The notes beneath the pieces are model-generated. The model did no database searches and had not been told where the DNA came from. It worked only from the letters and a program-made list of their open reading frames with translations. 42,328 nucleotides of DNA from a virus, in the IMG/VR virus record IMGVR_UViG_3300047496_000268, positions 1 through 42,328 of that record; one strand, given 5' to 3'. Below, piece by piece: positions 9,202 to 16,068 of the stretch (positions are counted from its first letter, which is position 1; each line of letters begins with the position of its first letter). The translations under genes and the position numbers were made by a program.

Positions 9202-9480
9202 ATGTTGCATTTCTTCCGTCACCTGACGGGATTGGATAACCCTAGTGGAAACTGGTATTTATTTTGGTCTGGCTTTGGTGGAGAACTAAGTCTTTTGGGT
9301 GGAATTGCCGTTTTATATAAGCGCCTGAATTGCCACGTATCAGGTTGCTGGAGGTTAGGTTTGCATCACGTGGATGGTACCCCATATACTACTTGCAGAA
9401 AACATCATCCCGCGCTACCATATAAAAAGATTAGCGCAATGCACATTAGCAAAGCACATAAGAAATCTAAGGAGAAGTAG
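9202..9480 (+). CDS. Small membrane-associated protein with a conserved Cys/His motif, 92 aa
   Basis: A hydrophobic segment (YLFWSGFGGELSLLGGIAVL, residues 18-37) precedes the motif CHVSGCWRLGLHHVDG followed by TTCRKHHP (residues 46-69). From memory, similar C..GC...G.....G.....C..HHP proteins occur near lysis genes of actinobacteriophages, and the Cys/His set could bind zinc. It sits two bases after the holin-like gene and two bases before the lysozyme. A role in lysis is inferred from context. Confidence 0.7.
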   Translation: MLHFFRHLTGLDNPSGNWYLFWSGFGGELSLLGGIAVLYKRLNCHVSGCWRLGLHHVDGTPYTTCRKHHPALPYKKISAMHISKAHKKSKEK

Positions 9481-9482
9481 TC

Positions 9483-10619
9483 ATGGCACATATGTTTGGG
9501 ATTGACACAAGCCACTGGAAAGCCGACCTTAACGAGGCTGCGGTTAACATTGATTTTATCTATACAAAAGCAACCGAGGGTAACTACTACGTGGATGATG
9601 CCTGTGATGGCAAAGTCCAGCAAGCCATTTCTCTTGGCAAAAAATGGGGCGTTTATCACTTCGCCACAAACAAGTTAACTGATCCGATTACTGAAGCTGA
9701 TTACTTCGTAGATAACTGCCAGGGCTACATTGGTCATGGTATTTTGATGCTCGACAACGAGCACTACGTTGACAAAAACGGCAACCTTTTGAACGACCCA
9801 CATGATGTGGCTTGGGCAAAGGCTTGGCTGGATCACGTGTACGCTCGAACTGGCGTTAAGCCAATCATTTACATGAGCGAATCAGTAGTTAATGAAGCTG
9901 ACTGGTCAAGCGTTATTGACGCTGATTATGGCTTCTGGAAGGCTGCTTACCCGCTTAACTCAGCTCCGATCCACAACTATCAGATTGACCTTAGCCTAGA
10001 CGATAACACTCCTTGGGGTGCTGTTGGCAACATTGGCTGGCAGTTTACTTCTAGCGGTTATTTGGATGGTTACGGTGGCAATTTGGACTGCAACGTCTTC
10101 TACGGAGATGGCGGAACTTGGGATGCCTACGCTGCTGTTCATGGCGCTGCACCGGCACCAACTCCTCCTCCAGCAGACCCAACGCCCCCTACCCCACCGG
10201 CTGACCCTACGCCTCCACCTGCCGATACTCCCCCGACTCCACCCGACCCTGGTACGGTGATTCCACCAACACCACCGGCTGATCCGGGAACTGGTCCGGT
10301 CATTAACGACCCGCTTCCACCTACTCCGCAGCCAAAACCTCCGGTTCCTACAACTCCAGGTGAAGTGGACGGTCAGGTATCCGTAGACCTCAACGCTCTG
10401 GAAGCGCTATTAGAAAAAATCCGAGCCTTCAAGCCCGGTGTTAAAACTAGCGAATTCTGGCAAGTGGCAGTCGTGAACGTAACTACCTTCATTGAAGGGG
10501 TCGTTAAAAACCACGTACTAGCTGTGCGCGTAACGGCTTTGATTGTGATCGGGGTTTTGACCCTGGCTTACGTCTGGAGCCGGACACACGTGAAGAAAGC
10601 AATCGCCCAAACATCTTAA
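9483..10619 (+). CDS. Endolysin: GH25 muramidase with Pro-rich linker and C-terminal TM segment, 378 aa
   Basis: Residues 5-210 form a glycoside hydrolase family 25 domain. The N-terminal catalytic-site motif GIDTSHW and the D-x-E motif LMLDNEHY (about residue 89) are both visible, as are the family's IYTKATEG and GVYHFA segments. This predicts cleavage of the MurNAc-GlcNAc bond of peptidoglycan. Residues 218-300 are a Pro/Thr/Asp repeat linker. Residues about 305-330 are helical. Residues 342-362 (RVTALIVIGVLTLAYVWSRT) form a membrane segment near the C-terminus, which is unusual for an endolysin and suggests tethering. GGAGA lies before the start and a terminator follows. Confidence 0.92.
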   Translation: MAHMFGIDTSHWKADLNEAAVNIDFIYTKATEGNYYVDDACDGKVQQAISLGKKWGVYHFATNKLTDPITEADYFVDNCQGYIGHGILMLDNEHYVDKNGNLLNDPHDVAWAKAWLDHVYARTGVKPIIYMSESVVNEADWSSVIDADYGFWKAAYPLNSAPIHNYQIDLSLDDNTPWGAVGNIGWQFTSSGYLDGYGGNLDCNVFYGDGGTWDAYAAVHGAAPAPTPPPADPTPPTPPADPTPPPADTPPTPPDPGTVIPPTPPADPGTGPVINDPLPPTPQPKPPVPTTPGEVDGQVSVDLNALEALLEKIRAFKPGVKTSEFWQVAVVNVTTFIEGVVKNHVLAVRVTALIVIGVLTLAYVWSRTHVKKAIAQTS

Positions 10620-10645
10620 TAGGCATGTCTTCATAAAAGAGTTTA

Positions 10646-10671
10646 AAGCCGTCCAATGCGGACGGTTTTTT
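10646..10671 (+). terminator. Intrinsic terminator ending the late operon
   Basis: The stem CCGTCC/GGACGG with a five-base loop is followed by seven T residues. It lies between the lysozyme and the converging early operon A, and may also slow transcription arriving from the other strand. Confidence 0.92.
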
Positions 10672-10672
10672 A

Positions 10673-11167
10673 CTACCACCAGCCATAGTCTAGCTCGTGT
10701 TGCCAGACCTCTGCCCAGCTTCTACCACCTGTTTTATTCGCTTGGAACCAGGCTATCTGACAAGCCGGTTCGCCACCACAAGCAGCGCGTAGTGGCGCTC
10801 CAGGGCAAGCTTGGAGCAAACCGAAGCATCCGCCAGGGTTAGTGGCACAGCTTCTTCCACCTGATTCAAAGGCAACGACTTTATCTAAGTAATAGTCGCC
10901 TGAAACATAACCAGTAACGCATCCTGAGTCCGTAGGAGCCGGTGTAGGTGCTGGAGCGGGCTCTGGAACAGGAACGGGTTGAATTTCAGGCAGAGGAGCT
11001 GCTGTGAGCTCAGCGATAGGCTTAACCAGTTTAAGTTGCTGGTGTGTGGGCACGCTGGTACCAGCCTCGGTAGGCTTGTTCGGTGGTAGGGGTTCGGAGA
11101 AAACAGGGATACAGATGAATGATGCTGCAAGTACGGAAGCAATTATTGGTTGGATAATGCGTTTCAT
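10673..11167 (-). CDS. Secreted lysozyme/transglycosylase-like protein, 164 aa
   Basis: Residues 1-26 form a signal peptide (MKRIIQPIIASVLAASFICI). A Pro/Ala-rich linker follows to about residue 80. The C-terminal 70 residues contain FESGGRSCATNPGGCFGLLQ, then CPG, CGGEPACQIAWF and a final aromatic DYGWW. An ESGG motif followed by a G-L-Q segment is the pattern of small lysozyme-fold domains, with the Glu as candidate catalytic acid; the Cys residues may form disulphides. It is the last gene of early operon A, far from the late endolysin, so it may alter the wall early or act in virion entry. Confidence 0.65.
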   Translation of the reverse strand: MKRIIQPIIASVLAASFICIPVFSEPLPPNKPTEAGTSVPTHQQLKLVKPIAELTAAPLPEIQPVPVPEPAPAPTPAPTDSGCVTGYVSGDYYLDKVVAFESGGRSCATNPGGCFGLLQACPGAPLRAACGGEPACQIAWFQANKTGGRSWAEVWQHELDYGWW

Positions 11168-11232
11168 AATCAGAGCTGGTCGCTGGCAGAAGTGCTCTAT
11201 TTGTCCTTTCTTGAGTGACAGGCTTTAGCCTA

Positions 11233-11736
11233 CTAAAATGGTAGTGCTTCGTCAACGTTGACAGGCAATTCCCAGTGTGCTAGGTCTGGGTGAGCCAAAA
11301 GCTCTTCTCTTTTGCGAGTGTACATAGTTGTCATATCGTCAAGTTCAGATATTGTGAATTTTACAGCCTTATGACGTTTCTGGCGGAGCTCTTCAATGAC
11401 TTCGCGTCCATAATTTTTCTCCATAAACACGAAGTATTCTACGTAGGCTCCGCCTCTGCCCATATTACAGCCGTAGCATTGAGCGTGGCAGTTACGCTCA
11501 TCAAAGAGAAGACTGTTCCCTCTCCCGGCGATGAAGTGTCCAGCTTGTAAGCCTCCAACTCCGCTTAGCGGATAAGGTCTGCCACAAGTGACGCAACTTC
11601 CCTGTTCGAGGTTGCCGGTGGTCTTCAGACAATCCCTGGTTCGAATATATAGGGAAAACGCCGTCCAGGTCTTTTTCTTGTGGGCGGATAGTGATCCCTT
11701 GACCGCCCGTGACCATGTGCTCCTTTTTTTTGCCAT
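11233..11736 (-). CDS. ninG: NinG/Rap-like HNH-type recombination endonuclease, 167 aa
   Basis: The pattern CVTCGRPYP, then QAGHFIAGRGNSLLF, then NCHAQCYGCNMGRGGAYVEY (residues 45-100) matches the lambda NinG (Rap) family, in which two Cys pairs bind zinc and an Asn/His-containing segment forms the active site of a branched-DNA endonuclease. Length is close to the usual 200 residues. A membrane-protein frame overlaps its first 235 bases across a run of eight A. In lambda this protein assists recombination, which fits the SSB-like and nuclease genes upstream in the same operon. Confidence 0.82.
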   Translation of the reverse strand: MAKKRSTWSRAVKGSLSAHKKKTWTAFSLYIRTRDCLKTTGNLEQGSCVTCGRPYPLSGVGGLQAGHFIAGRGNSLLFDERNCHAQCYGCNMGRGGAYVEYFVFMEKNYGREVIEELRQKRHKAVKFTISELDDMTTMYTRKREELLAHPDLAHWELPVNVDEALPF

Positions 11737-11854
11737 ACAGCCACCTTACCATGTCGTTAAATATCAGAAGTATTCCGGGTATTGCTAGAGCCCAAATGAC
11801 CCACAAATCTCTTAAAATCTCTCCTGCAAACTGTAGTGTTGTCATGGTTTGCAT
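11501..11854 (-). CDS. Small membrane protein overlapping ninG
   Basis: ATG 11854 has an AAAGGTGG ribosome site. Residues 10-33 form one membrane helix (LRDLWVIWALAIPGILLIFN). The frame then enters the NinG frame near 11736 and stays open to 11501, an overlap of 235 bases that looks non-coding in this frame. The overlap begins at a run of eight A, so slippage could fuse the TM segment to NinG, or the true product may be short with a long unused tail. Confidence 0.4.
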   Translation of the reverse strand: MQTMTTLQFAGEILRDLWVIWALAIPGILLIFNDMVRWLYGKKKEHMVTGGQGITIRPQEKDLDGVFPIYSNQGLSEDHRQPRTGKLRHLWQTLSAKRSWRLTSWTLHRREREQSSL

Positions 11855-11948
11855 GATGCCACCTTTCAAGTGCCGGTAGCTATCCGGCGAGGGTGGAGCC
11901 CTTGGAGATCGCGAGTCTTTTTCAGCACCACCACTGTATTTTAGGTTA

Positions 11949-12461
11949 TTATTTGTCTATTTCAAGTGTAACCCGAACTTTATCGCGGTACAAGTTGAAA
12001 CTGCTAAAGGTTGCCCTTGTGTGAGTGTCATCCTGATCCACGATTTCTACGCCTAAAGCCGTGAAGCTATGGGGCGCAACCTCGTTCAGACCTTCGTCAA
12101 TTATGAAGACTGATTTGAAGTTTCGCTGCTGCAAATAGGCAGCAATCGTCCGGATATGCTCATCGTCTCTGGCTTCCATAATTAGCTTTTTGTAGAGCTT
12201 GCCTTTATACCATTTGCCAAGCATCTCTACGTTACTAATTCGGAAAGCTTCTACGGCAGCGTGAGCAGCCTGAGCAGCTAATTTACCGGTTGTCATCCCC
12301 AGGCTTTTGTTCACGAAGATGTACATCGCTGTTCGGGGTAGGGGCTCCGGTGGAGTTGCCGGACCGGGTGGCTGGGTTCTTGCCAAGGACTCTACGACTC
12401 CACTTAACGCGGGCATATTTGCCAGCGCGCTTTCCTTTGGTGTCTCGGTGTCGTTCTTCAT
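11949..12461 (-). CDS. Pth2-type peptidyl-tRNA hydrolase, 170 aa
   Basis: From residue 46 on (MYIFVNKSLGMTTGKLAAQA) the protein follows the Pth2 family, known mainly from archaea and eukaryotes: G-K-L-A-A-Q-A-A-H-A-A motif, a WYKGKLYKKLIMEA strand and an IIDEGLNEVAPHSFTALGV segment in place of the family's D-A-G-x-T block. Pth2 cleaves peptidyl-tRNA to recycle tRNA. The N-terminal 45 residues are Pro-rich and unrelated. The start at 12461 has an AAAGGA site; ATG 12326 would give only the domain. Linkage with about 29 tRNA genes makes tRNA recycling during infection plausible. Confidence 0.82.
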   Translation of the reverse strand: MKNDTETPKESALANMPALSGVVESLARTQPPGPATPPEPLPRTAMYIFVNKSLGMTTGKLAAQAAHAAVEAFRISNVEMLGKWYKGKLYKKLIMEARDDEHIRTIAAYLQQRNFKSVFIIDEGLNEVAPHSFTALGVEIVDQDDTHTRATFSSFNLYRDKVRVTLEIDK

Positions 12462-12585
12462 ATGCTTTTTTGTTCCTTTCTACGAAATTATTACGTTCCT
12501 CTAAAGTGTATTTACCGACCAGTATCAGCGTGTCACCGACTTTGGCGTAACGCTTGCCCTCTACTTCTACGTACTTAGTTTGCAT
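12283..12585 (-). CDS. Unknown basic protein, 100 aa
   Basis: ATG 12585 is preferred over an upstream TTG because AAAGGAACC lies 8 bases before it. Residues 1-35 are a compact beta-like unit (KYVEVEGKRYAKVGDTLILV). Residues 36-70 are charged helix. The last 58 codons overlap the start of the Pth2 gene in another frame, and that part is low in predicted structure. Function unknown. Confidence 0.6.
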   Translation of the reverse strand: MQTKYVEVEGKRYAKVGDTLILVGKYTLEERNNFVERNKKAYEERHRDTKGKRAGKYARVKWSRRVLGKNPATRSGNSTGAPTPNSDVHLREQKPGDDNR

Positions 12586-12793
12586 AGCCTTGGTTCCTTT
12601 CAAACTCGCGGTGCATTTTACGGATGCGGTGGCGATTATGGTTAGTTGCTAGAGGCGGGTGAAGTGGCTGGATTTGGTGCTTTCCCTCGGCTTCTTCGCG
12701 TTTACGCCTCTCTTGACCGCGCTCCATTGCATCTCGCCGGGTAGCTTTACCCCTAGGATGGAGCCTCCGATAGGCACGGCTGTTAATGTTCAT
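12575..12793 (-). CDS. Unknown Arg/His-rich protein, 72 aa
   Basis: Strongly basic throughout (AYRRLHPRGKATRRDAMERG, NRHRIRKMHREFERN), with no hydrophobic segment. It overlaps the genes on both sides by about ten bases, as in the rest of the operon. RNA or DNA binding is possible from charge only. Confidence 0.6.
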   Translation of the reverse strand: MNINSRAYRRLHPRGKATRRDAMERGQERRKREEAEGKHQIQPLHPPLATNHNRHRIRKMHREFERNQGYAN

Positions 12794-12995
12794 GATCCCT
12801 CCTGACTTTGTGGGTTGCGTACTTAATTTTGAAAATCTTTTGCTCTAAATAGCGGTAAATATGCTTTCGCAACGGAGCCTCGCTGTAGGGCACTAGAAGC
12901 GTGCCGTGCTTGGCGCAAGGTAGTATGATGCCGGTTTCGGGAAAAGGGCAGAAACTATTGCAGCGCATTTTTGGGCAAACTGGTAAATCTTCCAT
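12783..12995 (-). CDS. Small Cys-rich protein, 70 aa
   Basis: Four cysteines fall in the first 28 residues (LPVCPKMRCNSFCPF and LPCAKHG), a spacing that could bind one zinc ion. The C-terminal half is a basic helix. The start is shared with the stop of the kinase gene (TAATG-type overlap), so it is co-translated with it. Function unknown. Confidence 0.65.
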   Translation of the reverse strand: MEDLPVCPKMRCNSFCPFPETGIILPCAKHGTLLVPYSEAPLRKHIYRYLEQKIFKIKYATHKVRRDHEH

Positions 12996-13417
12996 TAGTG
13001 TTCCTCCGCTAAATATCTATCAAACATTTCATGAATCCGCTTGGCTCCCACCGGCTTAAATCTTGTCTGGTCGCGCTGTATGCAGTCTTCAAGCGGGGTG
13101 TCGAAGAAAATCGGTTTGAACTCTACCTGTAAATCTCTGGCTATTTTCTGGTACCGCAGCGCGTGTTTTGGATGCAAATTGGTGTTGTCCACGATCACAT
13201 CAAATCCACCTATCAGCCACTTATGAATCAGATAGTCCTGGATTCTCTTGATCTCCTTCTCGTTGCGTGGAGTCCATTTACCGGCATCAATCATTTCCCG
13301 GAGTTCATCCTGGTTGACGCGCTTCACGTTGGTCTGAGCCAGGACTTCTTTTTTAGCCCAGGTAGTTTTGCCGGAGCCTGGCAAGCCTTTCAGCATCCAG
13401 AGTGTGTTTTTACTCAT
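12995..13417 (-). CDS. P-loop polynucleotide kinase-like protein, 140 aa
   Basis: The P-loop GLPGSGKTTW lies at residues 11-20. It is followed by VNQDELREM, VIVDNTNLHPKH (about residue 77) and the lid segment DCIQRDQTRF, then RYL near the end. This order matches the 5'-kinase domain of T4 polynucleotide kinase and related AAA_33 proteins, which move the ATP gamma-phosphate to a 5'-OH end. The 3'-phosphatase domain that is fused to it in T4 is absent, but an HAD protein is encoded at 23633. RNA repair is an inference. Confidence 0.82.
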   Translation of the reverse strand: MSKNTLWMLKGLPGSGKTTWAKKEVLAQTNVKRVNQDELREMIDAGKWTPRNEKEIKRIQDYLIHKWLIGGFDVIVDNTNLHPKHALRYQKIARDLQVEFKPIFFDTPLEDCIQRDQTRFKPVGAKRIHEMFDRYLAEEH

Positions 13418-13676
13418 TGAGAGCTACTGCCCCTTTCTGCCAGCGATTCAATGGAACCACTAGCTTTTTTTCGCCACCCAGCATTCTGATGAAGCCGTAT
13501 TTTACCGCGTCTTCCCTGCTGATTACGTAAGTTTGCTCTGGCGTTATGAACTCTATTAGCCGGGTATCTATCGGCATTTCGTCTAGGTTGACAGTCCAAG
13601 CGCCCCCAGCCATACGGAGCTTTTGGCTCTCGTCTTCGCGCTTGGTGTAAATGCCGTTCTTGTAGGTGCCGTGCAT
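13410..13676 (-). CDS. Unknown protein, 88 aa
   Basis: The start overlaps the upstream stop (TAATG at 13676) and its end overlaps the kinase start. The protein is a mix of charged and aromatic residues (WTVNLDEMPIDTRLIEF, YVISREDAVKYGFIRMLGG) with no known motif or membrane segment. Gene density and coupling support that it is real. Confidence 0.65.
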   Translation of the reverse strand: MHGTYKNGIYTKREDESQKLRMAGGAWTVNLDEMPIDTRLIEFITPEQTYVISREDAVKYGFIRMLGGEKKLVVPLNRWQKGAVALNE

Positions 13677-14017
13677 TAGGTCAGAATCTTTCCACCTGGA
13701 TCATGTGAAGGCAGCCCACCGGGTTTGTTGGGCATCATAGCAGCCGGTACGATTTTTTGTTCCTCTCCGACTAGGTGCCATACGCCCTCGCCTTCGTTGC
13801 TGATGAATGAAGTTACATAACGCTGGCAGTCTCCAGCCGTCATTGAGTCGCCGTCTTTTTTAACCATAAAGTGCAGGTTAAGCCCAGATTTGGTTAGCGG
13901 GTCGGTAACAGCCCAGATTGTGACTGCGTTGTCCTGAAGCCCCATAGTGAGCAACCGGACACAATTGTAAATATGAATTGAACCTTTATCGTCAGCTTGA
14001 TGTTTAGTTATTTTCAT
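13676..14017 (-). CDS. Unknown protein, 113 aa
   Basis: ATG 14017 has GGAGG six bases upstream, and overlaps the preceding gene's stop by 14 bases. The sequence (IHIYNCVRLLTMGLQDNAVT, GLNLHFMVKKDGDSMTAGDC) looks like a small alpha/beta fold. No motif was recognised. Confidence 0.7.
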   Translation of the reverse strand: MKITKHQADDKGSIHIYNCVRLLTMGLQDNAVTIWAVTDPLTKSGLNLHFMVKKDGDSMTAGDCQRYVTSFISNEGEGVWHLVGEEQKIVPAAMMPNKPGGLPSHDPGGKILT

Positions 14018-14522
14018 CACCGTCCTCCTTAGTTAATGGCGGTAACAGATTGGATTCAGGCATAGTGCCAGAACCGATGGCTTTGTAGTAACCGCCTTTA
14101 AATTTATCCCAAAGCCGTCCAAAACCGCCCCGGTTATCGCCGATCTGCAAATGAGCCATAAATTCTTCAGCAAACTCGACCAGCCCAGTATCAATGGCTT
14201 CAAACTTGGATTTCAGGTACCAGTATAGAAGCCGGTAGTACTGGTTGAGTGACCGGTTATCGGTGTAAACGTTCGGCACCATAATGCGAACCGGAATCAT
14301 GCCACTGGTACCATCGGGGAGTTGAACCAGCTTTTGAAAAACTAAAATGATAGCAATAGTCCCGTCTTCTAGGCTCAATCCAGAACGCTCAGCAGTCTCT
14401 TTAGAGATGTTAGTAAACTGGACATCGTTGATGTCGCGGTCACTGAGCATTTTAACGATTTGCCCCTGGGTTGTTCCCCAAGGAACTGATGTATCTCTAT
14501 AACTCTTCATTGGAGTTTTCAC
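14004..14522 (-). CDS. Unknown protein, 173 aa, GTG start
   Basis: GTG 14522 is chosen because GGAGG lies exactly six bases before it; ATG 14510 (MKSYRDTSVPWG) has poor spacing. Residues 5-30 (TSVPWGTTQGQIVKMLSDRD) and the strand AIILVFQKLVQL are the most regular parts. The C-terminus is acidic. It lies among recombination and repair genes but shows no catalytic motif I can name. Confidence 0.68.
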   Translation of the reverse strand: MKTPMKSYRDTSVPWGTTQGQIVKMLSDRDINDVQFTNISKETAERSGLSLEDGTIAIILVFQKLVQLPDGTSGMIPVRIMVPNVYTDNRSLNQYYRLLYWYLKSKFEAIDTGLVEFAEEFMAHLQIGDNRGGFGRLWDKFKGGYYKAIGSGTMPESNLLPPLTKEDGDENN

Positions 14523-14703
14523 CACTTGCCTCCTGATTCTTACGCCGTTTACTCTCGCTAATCTTACGCTTGGTCTCGGCGGAATGCTTGCGACCCAGGC
14601 TCTTTTTTCCACCACGAGCTCCAACGGTTGCAAAATGCTCGGCACCGTATTTATCGCGCTTAGTGGCAACGCCTTTAGCTGCGCCTTCTTTGCTACCCGC
14701 CAT
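14497..14703 (-). CDS. Small protein with NUMOD3-like motif, 68 aa
   Basis: The segment GRKHSAETKRKISESKRRK (residues 38-56) matches the NUMOD3 pattern, a DNA-binding helix common in phage homing nucleases. The N-terminal part (GAAKGVATKRDKYGAEHFAT) resembles KGG-type repeats. No nuclease domain is attached, so it may be a free DNA-binding module. Confidence 0.6.
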   Translation of the reverse strand: MAGSKEGAAKGVATKRDKYGAEHFATVGARGGKKSLGRKHSAETKRKISESKRRKNQEASGENSNEEL

Positions 14704-14875
14704 TTGGAAGCTCCCCTCGATGAATAGTTTTACCCTTCATCTTCTGGGCAGTCGCGATCAATTCGAGTCGCTGAGCCAATGGAGCGCGAGCATAGGCGCG
14801 CTTAAACTCACGCCAACCACGCTTGTTGTCTGGTGCGAAAATTTTACGAAATAGCTTTGACTTTCTTGCGTTCAT
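14693..14875 (-). CDS. Small basic protein, 60 aa
   Basis: ATG 14875 (MNARKSKLFRKIF) has AAAGGG five bases before it and is preferred over the open frame to 14905. The protein is a charged helix (GWREFKRAYARAPLAQRLEL). It overlaps the next genes at both ends. Function unknown. Confidence 0.6.
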   Translation of the reverse strand: MNARKSKLFRKIFAPDNKRGWREFKRAYARAPLAQRLELIATAQKMKGKTIHRGELPNGG

Positions 14876-15020
14876 GAGTGCCCTTTCTGAGCTTTGCCTG
14901 TTCATTCCGAAGTGCTACGCGAATATCATAGCGGTGCTCTTTACTGCCGGGTGCCGGGACTTGTCCGTGCAAACCCTTTTTCCGGCGTTTCCAGTAGAGT
15001 TTTTTATCGAACTCTGGCAT
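14844..15020 (-). CDS. Small basic protein, 58 aa
   Basis: ATG 15020 overlaps the upstream stop (TAATG) and AAAGG lies upstream. The 58 residues start MPEFDKKLYWKRRKKG and stay basic to the end. Tight coupling to the gene before it and a well-placed ribosome site support it, though it is short. Function unknown. Confidence 0.55.
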   Translation of the reverse strand: MPEFDKKLYWKRRKKGLHGQVPAPGSKEHRYDIRVALRNEQAKLRKGTHERKKVKAIS

Positions 15021-15253
15021 TACAAACCTTTCAACATTTCCTGGACTTCTTCGGGGTCATACCAGTGGATATGATTCTGCTCGGTGCCATCGTCATTAGC
15101 TAGTTTATAGCCAACGCCAATTCGGGGTTCGTCCTCGCTATCCACGATCCAAACCTGCCCTACGTGTCCGCGTGCTGCCATAGCTTCGCGAATATCAGCC
15201 GGAACAAAGCCTTTATTGAATGTGTCCTGTAACTTAATCTTTGCGTCTTGCAT
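15020..15253 (-). CDS. Unknown protein, 77 aa
   Basis: A GGAGG site lies before ATG 15253. The sequence FVPADIREAMAARGHVGQVW followed by EPRIGVGYKLANDDG suggests a small alpha/beta fold with an acidic C-terminus. No recognised family. Confidence 0.65.
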   Translation of the reverse strand: MQDAKIKLQDTFNKGFVPADIREAMAARGHVGQVWIVDSEDEPRIGVGYKLANDDGTEQNHIHWYDPEEVQEMLKGL

Positions 15254-15263
15254 CTCTGCCTCC

Positions 15264-15638
15264 TTATATATTAGTGCTGGTAGCTTCTCGCGTTAAGTGA
15301 TTTATCCGGCTCTGGATAACTCCGACCTGCTTCCAGGCTGAGCTAACCAGACGGCTCAGATACACGATTTGCCCCTTAGTTTCGCCTAAATCCATCTTAG
15401 CACGTGCTTCGGCTGGTGTAGGCTTCATTTTTTCGTCAAGCATATACTTTTTGAGTGCCCGGCTGAGGTTAATCTCATAGTCTTTTTCGTACTCTGCCAG
15501 GGCTTCCTCGACAGCGCCGGTGTACTGGGAAAGTCGCATCATCTGTTCGGACATGAAGACCGGATTAGCCACTCCGGTTTTGCTCCGGAGCTCTTTCTCG
15601 GCATCGAACATACCCTTTAGGGCGACTTCAAGTTCCAT
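15264..15638 (-). CDS. Helical protein of unknown function, 124 aa
   Basis: ATG 15638 is taken as start, since GAGG lies six bases upstream and it overlaps the preceding stop by 11 bases. It is almost all helix with heptad-like charge (LEVALKGMFDAEKELRSKTG, AVEEALAEYEKDYEINLSRA). A structural or oligomeric helper role is possible; nothing more can be said. Confidence 0.65.
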   Translation of the reverse strand: MELEVALKGMFDAEKELRSKTGVANPVFMSEQMMRLSQYTGAVEEALAEYEKDYEINLSRALKKYMLDEKMKPTPAEARAKMDLGETKGQIVYLSRLVSSAWKQVGVIQSRINHLTREATSTNI

Positions 15639-15855
15639 TGACTTCCTCGACCTCCCGGAGCGTAAATTTGAACTTATAGGTGCTCGTGACCGCATCAGCA
15701 GTTACTAGCTTTTTAGCCTTGGCTTCTGCGTCCCACGTGCTGAATTTGGGGAGCGTGATTATCAGGCTAAAACTTTCGTCTCCACCTGGATCATTGCAAC
15801 TATATCGTTTGTGCACAGTGTAAACATATCTGAAATGGGTATCTTTTTTTCTCAT
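15628..15855 (-). CDS. Unknown protein, 75 aa
   Basis: A short alpha/beta protein (FRYVYTVHKRYSCNDPGG, SLIITLPKFSTWDAEAKAKK) between two overlapping genes. No motif was recognised; support comes from the coupled operon. Confidence 0.65.
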   Translation of the reverse strand: MRKKDTHFRYVYTVHKRYSCNDPGGDESFSLIITLPKFSTWDAEAKAKKLVTADAVTSTYKFKFTLREVEEVNGT

Positions 15856-16058
15856 GCCGTCCTCCGCTTATTAGATTTTCTCTCTTCCTCGCGCCAGCGT
15901 TCCCAGTCAGCAACAATATGCTGGATGTTTCGCTCTTCGGTTTTACCCTTCTCGTTGGTAAAGAAATACACAGGGTGTGCAGAAAGCTGTGGTTTAAGGT
16001 TGTTGGTTTGACAATACCAGGCGAGAGCTTTGTCCTGGTTAGGAGTTCTGCTACTCAT
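15852..16058 (-). CDS. Unknown protein, 68 aa
   Basis: ATG 16058 has GGGAG six bases upstream and is preferred over the open frame to 16118, which would overlap the SSB-like gene. The protein has two aromatic patches (KALAWYCQTNNL, HPVYFFTNEKGK) and a basic C-terminal helix (ADWERWREEERKSNKRR). Confidence 0.65.
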   Translation of the reverse strand: MSSRTPNQDKALAWYCQTNNLKPQLSAHPVYFFTNEKGKTEERNIQHIVADWERWREEERKSNKRRTA

Positions 16059-16068
16059 GAATGGCTCC

